Assembly: GCA_910588215.1 (NCBI GenBank) | Contig: CAJUQJ010000024.1 | Location: forward strand, 1 to 57,204 | Direction of reading: 5' to 3' | Source: an uncultured Lachnospiraceae bacterium | GTDB lineage: Bacteria; Bacillota; Clostridia; Lachnospirales; Lachnospiraceae | Length of the DNA stretch: 57,204 nt | Shown: positions 35,252-43,223 of the stretch, piece after piece | How the letters are laid out: each line of letters starts with the position of its first letter | Numbering within the stretch: position 1 is the stretch's first letter | Made by a program: the position numbers and the translations under genes | The notes under the pieces: generated by a model | Database searches by the model: none | What the model was told of the DNA's origin: nothing | What the model saw: the letters and a program-made list of their open reading frames with translations, nothing else

Positions 35252-36319
35252 ATGGATAAGAATGCATTGGTGGAGACCGCATGTCAGGAACTGATGACAT
35301 ATGGTGTATGGGATAGAAAGAGCAGATTGAAATATTGGATCAAAAAATACCTGTTGAAGAGACCGGCGACACCGGAGGATCTGGTGTTTTGGCCGACAGG
35401 ATTACTGGCCGCAGGGCTATGGCAATGCCGTCAGGAAGGAAGTGATGCCGAGGCCGCACTGCTTGATTTAGTATTGCAGGTATATTATGAAAGATGGATT
35501 GATAAGGGATGTCGGATCCTGTGGCTGGACGATCTTCTGGCGGGGGAGACGCTGCTTGATCTTTACGAGGATCATAGATGTGCGGGGCAAAAGGACAGTC
35601 TCATTACGGAAGAGGATATGGAAAGATACGGGGCGGCCATTGAGAAACTGGCATCTTATGCTTTGGAATATCCTACTGATGAGATTGGAAGTTTTCTGTA
35701 TCGAGCCAGGCAGAACAACGGGTTTGTGTTTGTGGATTCTATCGGTCTTGCATGTCCTTTCCTGTATCGATATGGAGTCGCCTTTGACAGACAGGAGTCG
35801 ATGGAACTGGCCGTGAAGCAGATCGTCAATTTTCTGGCTTACGGTATGGATGCTGTTACAGGGCTGCCCTATCATGGATTCTCCATTGCGGATGAATGCA
35901 AATATGGCATTATCGGGTGGGGACGTGCGGTAGGATGGCTCTTGCGCGGAATGAGCGGCAGCATGACTACACAGTATGGAAGGGAGCGACTTGAGGAATC
36001 CTACATAAAGACTGTGGATGCAGCGCTTGCCTTTCAGCGGCGGGACGGGTATTTTGCCTGGCAGCTGCAGGCGGTGGAGGGACCGGCAGACACTTCTGCT
36101 ACCGGTATGATCTGTGCGGCTCTGAGACAGGGAATCGAGCTGGGGATCTTACAGGACACAAAGTATGAGCGTGCCCTGCAGGAAGGCAGGGTTGCCGTGG
36201 AGAAGGCCGCCAGAGAAGGCCGGGTATATCAGTGCTCAGGTGAGTGCGAAGGATTTGGGCAGTATCCGCAGCGTTATGATTCCTATCCCTGGGCGCTCGG
36301 ACCGGCGCTTATGCTGTAG
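35252..36319 (+). CDS. GH105-like glycoside hydrolase
   Basis: The 355-residue protein resembles unsaturated rhamnogalacturonyl/glucuronyl hydrolases (YteR/YesR). The likely catalytic Asp is D162 in FVFVDSIGLACPFLYRYG, followed by LPYHGF (205-210), GWGRAVGWLLRGM (222-234), DTSATGM (280-286) and the ending SYPWALGPALML. There is no signal peptide, so it works in the cytoplasm like known family members. Those members degrade pectin-derived disaccharides, which makes its tight position between Wzx and Wzy genes odd. It might trim or recycle a uronate-containing intermediate, or be a passenger. Length is normal for the family. Confidence 0.78.
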   Translation: MDKNALVETACQELMTYGVWDRKSRLKYWIKKYLLKRPATPEDLVFWPTGLLAAGLWQCRQEGSDAEAALLDLVLQVYYERWIDKGCRILWLDDLLAGETLLDLYEDHRCAGQKDSLITEEDMERYGAAIEKLASYALEYPTDEIGSFLYRARQNNGFVFVDSIGLACPFLYRYGVAFDRQESMELAVKQIVNFLAYGMDAVTGLPYHGFSIADECKYGIIGWGRAVGWLLRGMSGSMTTQYGRERLEESYIKTVDAALAFQRRDGYFAWQLQAVEGPADTSATGMICAALRQGIELGILQDTKYERALQEGRVAVEKAAREGRVYQCSGECEGFGQYPQRYDSYPWALGPALML

Positions 36320-36356
36320 AGTAAGGCCTGGAGAAAGGAGAAAGGATGGAGGACGC

Positions 36357-37958
36357 ATGAGGCGTAAAATCAGGAAAACTGCAGGAGGGACCGGCGTAGA
36401 GATGACATGGGAAGAAATTTTTTATTTCGGTTTCTTTATCCTGCTGTCTGTCACGAAAGGGCTGGGGCTTTACGAGGGGCAGAAACTGTTTGAACTGCTG
36501 GTGTTCCCGGCATTCTTGTTCGCACTTGCAAAGCTTGTGATTACACCGTATACGAAACGACAGTGGGTCATGCAGATCCTGCTGCTTACTCTTACGGGGA
36601 TCGTGTTTTATAACTCTCGGGAAAGAGGAGTCCTTTTCTTAGCTTTTACCGTGCTTGGTATGAAGAATGTTTCCGTAAAAAAGGTTTTTCATGTGGGGCT
36701 TTGGGTCTGGTCTGTCTGTGCGGTCTTGCTTAGTATTTTCTCATTCTTCCGCTTAGAGCATACGGTATACCGTGTACATGCCAAAATGGGACTTGGACAT
36801 ATTTTCCGTTGGAGTCTGGGATTCAGTCATCCCAATATTCTGCATATTACGTATATGGCACTATGTGCTTTTATTCTTTATGAGTTGGGGGAACGCTATA
36901 AGTTCCGGCATTTTTGTCTCTTAATGGTAGGGAACTTTGTGGTATTTCTATACTCCATAAGTTATACGGGCTTCGGGATTGTAGCGGTTCTGCTGGCAGG
37001 AGGGGTATATGTGCTGTTTCGGCCTAAGTTTTGTATTCTGGAGAAGATCCTGATAAATCTGGTCCTGCCATGCTGTCTGGTCCTGTCCTTTGTCCTGCCG
37101 TTTTATCTTTTTGATAATAGACTTGCAGCATTTGTACAGAAATTGAATTTCATACTGAATACAAGAATTTATCTGGCGGAGCAGTTTTTGCGGTCTGAGT
37201 ACCACAGCTTGCTGGGGGCGGATATTTCGCAGATCGTGAGATCGTCCATGACACTGGATAATTCTTATGTATGGGGATATATCAATTATGGGCTGCTCTT
37301 CTTTGCAGTTCTGATGGCAGGTTATTTTGCGCTTCTGTTTTATGACAGTTATAAGCAGCAGACAAGAGAGCTGGTGATTCTGATCTGCTTCCTGGGAGCC
37401 GGCTGGACGGAACCTTTGTTGTTCAACACCTCCTTTAAGAATGTTACGCTGATTTTCCTGGGCAGTTTTCTGTTCCGGCAGAAGGAAGAGGAAAAAGAGT
37501 ATTGTCTGTTTCCGCAACTCCAGCAGACAGTCTGCGTTCCCTTTGCAGGATTGCCGGACAATCTGCTGGCAGAAGCAGTCAGCATTTTCAGAAGGTACCG
37601 TATAAAAATAGTGAGCGTTATTGCTCTTGGAATGATAACGGGCGTACTTCTTTGCCGCCTTTGTTATACGGCGCCGGAAGGCTATGTGGTACAGCGTTTT
37701 TATACAGATGGTTTGGAGGAGGGTTCCGTATATCTGGATGGTCCGGAGGATCCGGCATATGAGGGCTTTCGGATCATGAACTATGTGGATGAGAAAACGC
37801 CGATGCAGCTTGTGCAGGGGAAAGCAGTTATGCTGGAGACAGCCAGATATTATGTGGGCAGTATATTGATCGGCGGATTGATTGGCGGGGCGGCAGGGCT
37901 TTTGTATTATGGTTTGAACAAACCTGAAAGAAAGTGTAGGAATGGAAGTAAAGCATGA
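36357..37958 (+). CDS. Wzy-like polymerase with extra C-terminal membrane hairpin
   Basis: The 533-residue protein has about ten N-terminal helices with WSLGFSHPNILHITYMALCA (about 163-182), the HPN mark of Gram-positive Wzy proteins and parallel to HPN in the copy at 19656. After a cytoplasmic stretch rich in Glu and Lys, residues about 415-533 add a helix (417-436), an outside loop of about 64 residues and a last helix with GGLIGGAAG (about 503-511). This resembles, in layout only, the two-helix Wzz/CapA chain-length proteins. The start at 36357 follows GGAGG (36348-36352). A longer frame reaching into the GH105 gene was rejected. Confidence 0.75.
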   Translation: MRRKIRKTAGGTGVEMTWEEIFYFGFFILLSVTKGLGLYEGQKLFELLVFPAFLFALAKLVITPYTKRQWVMQILLLTLTGIVFYNSRERGVLFLAFTVLGMKNVSVKKVFHVGLWVWSVCAVLLSIFSFFRLEHTVYRVHAKMGLGHIFRWSLGFSHPNILHITYMALCAFILYELGERYKFRHFCLLMVGNFVVFLYSISYTGFGIVAVLLAGGVYVLFRPKFCILEKILINLVLPCCLVLSFVLPFYLFDNRLAAFVQKLNFILNTRIYLAEQFLRSEYHSLLGADISQIVRSSMTLDNSYVWGYINYGLLFFAVLMAGYFALLFYDSYKQQTRELVILICFLGAGWTEPLLFNTSFKNVTLIFLGSFLFRQKEEEKEYCLFPQLQQTVCVPFAGLPDNLLAEAVSIFRRYRIKIVSVIALGMITGVLLCRLCYTAPEGYVVQRFYTDGLEEGSVYLDGPEDPAYEGFRIMNYVDEKTPMQLVQGKAVMLETARYYVGSILIGGLIGGAAGLLYYGLNKPERKCRNGSKA

Positions 37959-37960
37959 AG

Positions 37961-37980
37961 CGCTTCGGAACGAAGTAAAG
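37961..37980 (+). repeat. Degenerate copy of leader repeat end
   Basis: CGCTTCGGAACGAAGTAAAG resembles CGCTTCGGAATGGAGGTAAAG at 19635-19655: the first ten bases are identical and the ribosome-site part has decayed. It lies directly before the GT26-GT4 gene. Confidence 0.5.
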
Positions 37981-37981
37981 G

Positions 37982-39892
37982 ATGACAGGTGGCAGGATGG
38001 GCAGAGAGGAATTGCAGTATTGTACAATATTAAAAACGAATATTAATGTGACTAATATGGAGGATACGATCTCCTATATCACGGAACATCTGGAGGAATT
38101 GAAGGGGAACTACATCTGTGTCTCCAATGTGCATACGACTGTGATGGCATTTCGGGATGAGAAGTACCGCAGGGTGCAGAACAGCGCGGCTATGGCGCTG
38201 CCTGACGGACAGCCGCTGTCGATCGTCAGCCGCAGGAGGGGATACCGGCAGGCACAGCGTGTACCGGGGCCGGATCTGATGCCGGCGATCCTTGATCTGT
38301 CGCAGGAGAAAGGGTACACCCATTATTTCTACGGCAGCACGGAGCAGACACTGGCGAAGCTTGAGAAAGTTTTGCTGGCGAGATATCCGAAACTCAGGAT
38401 CGCCGGTATGTATGCGCCGCCCTTCCGGAAGCTGACGCAGGCGGAGGATGAGGAAGCTGTCCGCAGGATCAACGACAGCGGGGCGGATTTTATCTGGGTA
38501 GCGCTGGGCGCTCCGAAACAGGAAAAATGGATGTATGGGCACAGGCATAAGGTCAATGGAGTGATGATAGGGGTAGGCGCGGCTTTTGATTTCCTGGCCG
38601 GCACTACAAAACGCGCGCCCATGTGGATGCAGAAACTGTGTATGGAGTGGGTTTTCCGTATTATGCAGGATCCGGGGCGGATGCTGCCGCGCTATCTGAA
38701 TACTAATTTTGCGTTTGTCTACAATGTATGGAAAGAATCCAAGGTAAGAAACAGGAATAAACTGCGCGTTGCCATGATCGGGCATAAGCGCATTCCTTCC
38801 AGAGAGGGAGGCGTGGAGATTGTGGTGGAAGAGCTGTCGGTACGATTGGCAGCGCTTGGACATTCCGTAGATGCCTATAACCGGTATGGGCACCACGTGT
38901 CCGGCAGGAAGTATGACGATGAATATGGCTGGAAGGGCAGGAAATTCTACAAGGGCGTCAGGGTATATATTGTGCCCACTTTTCAGAGAAGCAGCCTGAA
39001 TGCGATCGTGTACAGCTTCTTTGCGACGATACGGGCACTGTTTGGCAGATATGACGTGATTCATTATCATGCGGAAGGGCCCTGCGCCATGTTGTGGATC
39101 CCGAAGCTTTTTCGCAGGAAGATCGTGGTGACTGTCCATGGTCTGGACTGGCAGCGCGCAAAATGGGGCAACCTGGCTTCCTATGTCATTAAATTCGGCG
39201 AGAAGATGGCGGCAAAATACGCGGATGAAGTGATCGTGCTGTCTGAGAATGTGCGGCAGTATTTTGCGGATACCTACCATAGAACGGTTACTTATATCCC
39301 GAATGGAATTACCAGACCGGCGCAGAGGGACGTACAAATGATCCGGGAGAAATACGGCCTGGAAAAGGATGGCTATTTCCTGTCATTGGGAAGGATCGTG
39401 CCGGAAAAGGGGGTACATTATCTGATCGAGGCGTTTGCGGGCCTGGATACGGATAAGAAGCTGGTGATCGCTGGCGGAAACAGTCAGGCGGTAGGGTATA
39501 TGGAACAGATCCACCGCATGGCCGCGCAGGATAAGCGCGTGATCATGACGGACTTCGTGCAGGGACAGATACTGGAGGAACTGTATTCCAATGCGTATGG
39601 ATTCGTGCTGCCCAGCGACGTGGAGGGCATGGCTCTCACGCTGTTGGAGGCAATGAGCTATGGAGACTGCTGCCTGGTCAGTGATATCTGTGAAAATACG
39701 GAAGTTGTGGAAGATAAGGCGCTGGTATTTCATAAGGGTGACGTGAAAGATCTGCGGGACAAGCTGGAATATATGCTGAACAACCCGGAGACGGTGCGGG
39801 AATATGGAAGGCAGAGCGCAGACTTTATCTGTGGTAAATATAACTGGGATCAAGTAGTGGAGGAGACTCTTGCAGTGTACAGAAATGTTTAA
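37982..39892 (+). CDS. GT26-GT4 fusion glycosyltransferase
   Basis: This is a single 636-residue protein with two complete glycosyltransferase domains. Residues about 12-245 are WecG/TagA/CpsF type (GT26): LPDGQPLSIVSRRRG (73-87, with the catalytic-type Asp75), ALGAPKQEKW (174-183) and FDFLAGTTKRAPMWMQ (202-217). Residues about 261-636 are GT4 type: GHKRIPSREGGVEIVVEEL (267-285), SLGRIVPEKGVHYLIEAF and an EX7E block in DVEGMALTLLEAMSYG. GT26 enzymes usually add the second sugar to a lipid carrier, so the fusion could add sugars two and three in one step. The junction (about 246-260) is clean with no frameshift sign. A second possible start is the ATG at 37997. Confidence 0.9.
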   Translation: MTGGRMGREELQYCTILKTNINVTNMEDTISYITEHLEELKGNYICVSNVHTTVMAFRDEKYRRVQNSAAMALPDGQPLSIVSRRRGYRQAQRVPGPDLMPAILDLSQEKGYTHYFYGSTEQTLAKLEKVLLARYPKLRIAGMYAPPFRKLTQAEDEEAVRRINDSGADFIWVALGAPKQEKWMYGHRHKVNGVMIGVGAAFDFLAGTTKRAPMWMQKLCMEWVFRIMQDPGRMLPRYLNTNFAFVYNVWKESKVRNRNKLRVAMIGHKRIPSREGGVEIVVEELSVRLAALGHSVDAYNRYGHHVSGRKYDDEYGWKGRKFYKGVRVYIVPTFQRSSLNAIVYSFFATIRALFGRYDVIHYHAEGPCAMLWIPKLFRRKIVVTVHGLDWQRAKWGNLASYVIKFGEKMAAKYADEVIVLSENVRQYFADTYHRTVTYIPNGITRPAQRDVQMIREKYGLEKDGYFLSLGRIVPEKGVHYLIEAFAGLDTDKKLVIAGGNSQAVGYMEQIHRMAAQDKRVIMTDFVQGQILEELYSNAYGFVLPSDVEGMALTLLEAMSYGDCCLVSDICENTEVVEDKALVFHKGDVKDLRDKLEYMLNNPETVREYGRQSADFICGKYNWDQVVEETLAVYRNV

Positions 39893-39931
39893 GAGAATAC
39901 CCAAAAGGCGGGCATTGAGCGGGGTGCTGGT

Positions 39932-41212
39932 ATGAAGATTTTGATGGTGAATAAGTTCCTCTATCCGAACGGCGGATCGGAGACCTATATATTCAAGCTG
40001 GGAGAACAGTTACAGAAGATGGGGCATGAGGTGCAGTATTTTGGCATGGAGCATGCAGGCCGGATCGTGGGCAACCGCATAGACTGCTACACCTCTGACA
40101 TGGATTTCCATACAGGAGGGCTGACGAAACTGCTGTATCCTTTTCGCATAATCTATTCCGGTGAGGCGAAGAGAAAGATGAGGCGTGTCCTGGAAGACTT
40201 CAGGCCGGATGTGGTGCACCTTAACAATATCAACTTTCAGCTGACTCCCTCGATCATCTATGCCGTTCGTGCGTATGAGAGGAGATGCAGGAAACGGATC
40301 AGGATCGTATATACGGCCCATGACTATCAGTGGGTGTGCCCCAACCATATGATGAGGATCCCGGCAAGCAGAGAAATCTGCTTCGCCTGTCGGGGCGGCG
40401 ATTTCATACAGTGCAGTAAGAACCGCTGTATCCATAATTCCAGAGTTAAGAGTATCCTGGGGACGGTGGAAGCAAAATATTACGCGCTGCGTAAGACGTA
40501 CGGCCTGGTTGACGTGATCGTCTGTCCCAGTGAGTTTATGAAGAAACAGCTGGATACCGATCCGCTGTTGGCGGATAAGACGGTTATGATGCATAATTTT
40601 ATCGAAGCGGACGGATACGGCCGGGAGAGGACGAAGCGCAGGCATGGACGAAAGGGAGGCCGTGATGGGAGTACGGCGGATATTCCCGCGGAGTCCGCAA
40701 GAGATTATGTACTGTATTTTGGACGGTTTTCCGAGGAAAAGGGTACGCTGACCCTGCTAAAGGCCTGTCATGCGCTGCCGGATATTCCCTTCGTCTTCGC
40801 GGGGACAGGACCGCTGACGGACAAAGTGGAACAGGCGGCTAATGTGAAGAACGTTGGTTTCGTGACCGGAGAAGCGCTGCGGAAACTGATCGCCGGGGCC
40901 AGGTTCAGTGTCTATCCGTCCGAGTGGTATGAGAATTGTCCGTTTTCGGTCATGGAGTCCCAGGCTTACGGCACGCCTGTATTGGCTTCCGACCTGGGAG
41001 GCGCTCCGGAACTGGTGCAGTCCGGCAGGACGGGAGAACTGTTCCGCGGCGGCGATGTGCAGGATCTCACGGAACATATTAGGGAATTGTGGGAAAACCG
41101 GGAATTATGCAGGGAATACAGCGAACACTGCAAAAATATTAATTTTGACACAGCGGCGGAGTATTGTGCTAAAATAGTAAGGAACGTGTATGGAAGAACG
41201 GATTCAGTATAA
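39932..41212 (+). CDS. Glycosyltransferase family 4 with cysteine cluster
   Basis: The 426-residue GT-B enzyme starts with MKILMVNKFLYPNGGSETYI. The acceptor domain contains a cysteine-rich segment (about 135-165): CPNHMM, CFAC, CSKNRC, which may bind zinc; this occurs in one GT4 subgroup. A basic, low-complexity insert (about 230-250) precedes the donor domain, which has YFGRFSEEKGTLTLLKA and SEWYENCPFSVMESQAYG. The gene end overlaps the acyltransferase gene by 23 bases. It acts in the cytoplasm on a lipid-linked glycan; its sugar is unknown. Confidence 0.9.
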   Translation: MKILMVNKFLYPNGGSETYIFKLGEQLQKMGHEVQYFGMEHAGRIVGNRIDCYTSDMDFHTGGLTKLLYPFRIIYSGEAKRKMRRVLEDFRPDVVHLNNINFQLTPSIIYAVRAYERRCRKRIRIVYTAHDYQWVCPNHMMRIPASREICFACRGGDFIQCSKNRCIHNSRVKSILGTVEAKYYALRKTYGLVDVIVCPSEFMKKQLDTDPLLADKTVMMHNFIEADGYGRERTKRRHGRKGGRDGSTADIPAESARDYVLYFGRFSEEKGTLTLLKACHALPDIPFVFAGTGPLTDKVEQAANVKNVGFVTGEALRKLIAGARFSVYPSEWYENCPFSVMESQAYGTPVLASDLGGAPELVQSGRTGELFRGGDVQDLTEHIRELWENRELCREYSEHCKNINFDTAAEYCAKIVRNVYGRTDSV

Positions 41213-42212
41213 TGGCATAGATGTTATTAAGTTTATCATGGCGGTATTTGTTGTGGTGCTTCATACCCATCCGCTTGAAGGAATAAGCGAACCGTTGAAC
41301 TTTCTTCTATCCGATGTGATCGGCAGGGCGGCGGTTCCCTTTTTCTTTGTGGCGACCGGGTTTCTTCTGGAACAGAAGATGGCAGGTACCAGGGCAAAGG
41401 AACGGGAAGTCGTCTGCGGATATGTGCGCAGGATATTGGGCTTGTATGTGATATGGACGCTCATCTATCTGCCCATCATCGTCTGGGATAAGCTCATTGA
41501 CGGACAGGGTTCTTTGCAGCATGGGATCTTTACTATGCTGCGTGATTTCCTGTTTGCCGGTTCCTATGCACATTTGTGGTATCTTCCGGCGGCGGCGGTG
41601 AGTGTGCTCTTGACAGCCGTGCTTACGAAGTATGTCAAAGAGCGGAATGCGATAGTGTTCCTGCTGCTCCTGTTTGGTATGGGCCTGCTTACTCAGTCTT
41701 ATTTTGGCCTGCTTAAGAACATCCTGCCCGGCGGCGGTGTCATGTGGCAGGCGATGAAGGCGGTGAAGAAGATCATGGTCACCTGCCGGAACGGTATTTT
41801 CTTTGGCGGCATTTTTGTTTATATGGGCAAATGGATCGCAGGACATAAGATCAGGCTTGGCGGCGGCGTGACGGCTGTCGGACTTATTGTGTCAACGGCG
41901 CTTCTGGCGATGGAAGAAAGGTATTTAAGAGAGAGCGGTTTTGTGCGGGAGCAGGATATGTATCTTATGCTGCTGCCGACGGCTTTCTTTCTGGCGTTGG
42001 CTGCCATACAGCTGCCGGTGAAGGCAGAGACGGTTTTTCTCAGGAAAATGAGCATGAATATTTTTTACGTTCATATGATATTCAAGTTTATTTACAGGAA
42101 GATTGTGCAGAATAATAATGGAAGCAATGTGGGATTGTTTTTGACTACGTTGACAGGAGCTGTTATCATAGCTTATGTAATGTACCGGGTAGAGACAAAG
42201 AGCAGGAAGTAA
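41190..42212 (+). CDS. Acyltransferase 3 family membrane protein
   Basis: The 340-residue protein with about ten helices belongs to the OafA/acyltransferase 3 family, which moves acetyl or other acyl groups across the membrane onto exported sugars. The opening GIDVIKFIMAVFVVVLHTHP (9-28) holds the conserved His25, and VPFFFVATGFLLEQK (about 50-64) is the second family motif. No extra SGNH domain is attached, but a separate SGNH protein is encoded at 7763. The start lies inside the preceding GT4 gene with AAGGAA just upstream. The acyl group and sugar position are unknown. Confidence 0.88.
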   Translation: MEERIQYNGIDVIKFIMAVFVVVLHTHPLEGISEPLNFLLSDVIGRAAVPFFFVATGFLLEQKMAGTRAKEREVVCGYVRRILGLYVIWTLIYLPIIVWDKLIDGQGSLQHGIFTMLRDFLFAGSYAHLWYLPAAAVSVLLTAVLTKYVKERNAIVFLLLLFGMGLLTQSYFGLLKNILPGGGVMWQAMKAVKKIMVTCRNGIFFGGIFVYMGKWIAGHKIRLGGGVTAVGLIVSTALLAMEERYLRESGFVREQDMYLMLLPTAFFLALAAIQLPVKAETVFLRKMSMNIFYVHMIFKFIYRKIVQNNNGSNVGLFLTTLTGAVIIAYVMYRVETKSRK

Positions 42213-42224
42213 GGAGAAGAGACA

Positions 42225-43223
42225 ATGTCAAAAAGAACTCTGTATGGAACCGTCATTGTAACCTACAGGTGCAATGCGCGCTGTAATATGTGCGACTGTT
42301 TCAAGGATCCTACCAGACCGGATGAGGAGATCACGCTGGAGGATATCAAGAAGCTGCCTGAAATGGCGTTCACGAATATCACCGGCGGAGAGCCGTTCAT
42401 CAGACAGGATATACCCGATATCGTGCGGGAACTGTACAAGAAATCTGACAGGATCGTCATATCTACAAACGGCTATTTTACGGACAGGATCATTGCTCTG
42501 TGCAGGCAATTTCCAAAAGTGGGCATCCGTATTAGTATAGAAGGGCTGCAGGCTACCAACGATGCGATCAGGGGAATTCCTGACGGATTCAACAGGGGAT
42601 ACCAGACTTTAAAGACGCTGGTGGAGATGAAGCACCCGGATGTGGGCTTTGGTATGACGGTGCAGGATATGAACTGTGAAGACCTGGTCCCGCTTTACAA
42701 TATAGCCAACGATATGGGGATGGAGTTTGCGACGGCAACACTGCACAACTCCTTCTATTTCAGGAAGACCGATAACAAGATCGACGATAAATATAAAGTG
42801 GCGCAGAACTTCGAGAAGCTGATCAACGAACTTTTGAAGAGCAAATCTCCGAAGAAATGGTTCCGCGCTTATTTCAACCATGGGCTGATCAATTATATTT
42901 ACGGCAATAAACGGCTTTTGCCCTGTGATATGTCCAGGAATGCGTTCTTCATCGATCCGTTCTGTGATGTGATTCCCTGCAACGGCATGGAGAAAAAGGC
43001 CGTCATGGGGAATCTGAAGGAACAAAGCTGGGAAGAACTGTGGAATTCGGACCAGGCGCGCAGGGTAAGGGAGTGTACGAGAAAATGCGAAAGAAACTGC
43101 TGGATGATCGGTTCCGCGTCACCGGCAATGCACAAATATATCTGGGTACCCGGATGGTGGGTGATCAGGCATAAATTTCTCAAAGGCGGCAGGTACAGCT
43201 TAAAGGAGAATAAATTTATATGA
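42225..43223 (+). CDS. Radical SAM/SPASM domain enzyme
   Basis: The 332-residue protein has the radical SAM cluster motif C16-x3-C20-x2-C23, SAM-binding GGEP (54-57), and a C-terminal SPASM-type region with Cys at 234, 247, 252, 284, 288 and 292 that can hold a further iron-sulfur cluster. The segment NAFFIDPFCDVIPCNGMEKK, then GNLKEQSWEELWNS, is typical of SPASM proteins. Such enzymes modify peptides or, in some antibiotic and glycan pathways, oxidise or rearrange sugars. No precursor peptide was seen nearby. It is coupled to the next GT4 gene by a four-base overlap, so a role in sugar modification or glycan-linked chemistry is likely. Confidence 0.87.
   Translation: MSKRTLYGTVIVTYRCNARCNMCDCFKDPTRPDEEITLEDIKKLPEMAFTNITGGEPFIRQDIPDIVRELYKKSDRIVISTNGYFTDRIIALCRQFPKVGIRISIEGLQATNDAIRGIPDGFNRGYQTLKTLVEMKHPDVGFGMTVQDMNCEDLVPLYNIANDMGMEFATATLHNSFYFRKTDNKIDDKYKVAQNFEKLINELLKSKSPKKWFRAYFNHGLINYIYGNKRLLPCDMSRNAFFIDPFCDVIPCNGMEKKAVMGNLKEQSWEELWNSDQARRVRECTRKCERNCWMIGSASPAMHKYIWVPGWWVIRHKFLKGGRYSLKENKFI

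Noticed and set aside
36165..36356. 64-codon N-terminal extension of the second Wzy-like protein
   Set aside because: It overlaps the conserved C-terminal end of the GH105 gene in another frame, and GGAGG at 36348-36352 clearly serves the ATG at 36357.
36948..38027. 359-codon open frame on the minus strand
   Set aside because: It is antisense to the second Wzy-like gene and its product is Cys/His/Gln-rich without motifs, as expected opposite a membrane-protein gene.
38030..39337. 435-codon open frame on the minus strand
   Set aside because: It is antisense to the GT26-GT4 gene, which has clear motifs in both domains; the antisense product is rich in His, Arg and Pro with no recognisable fold.
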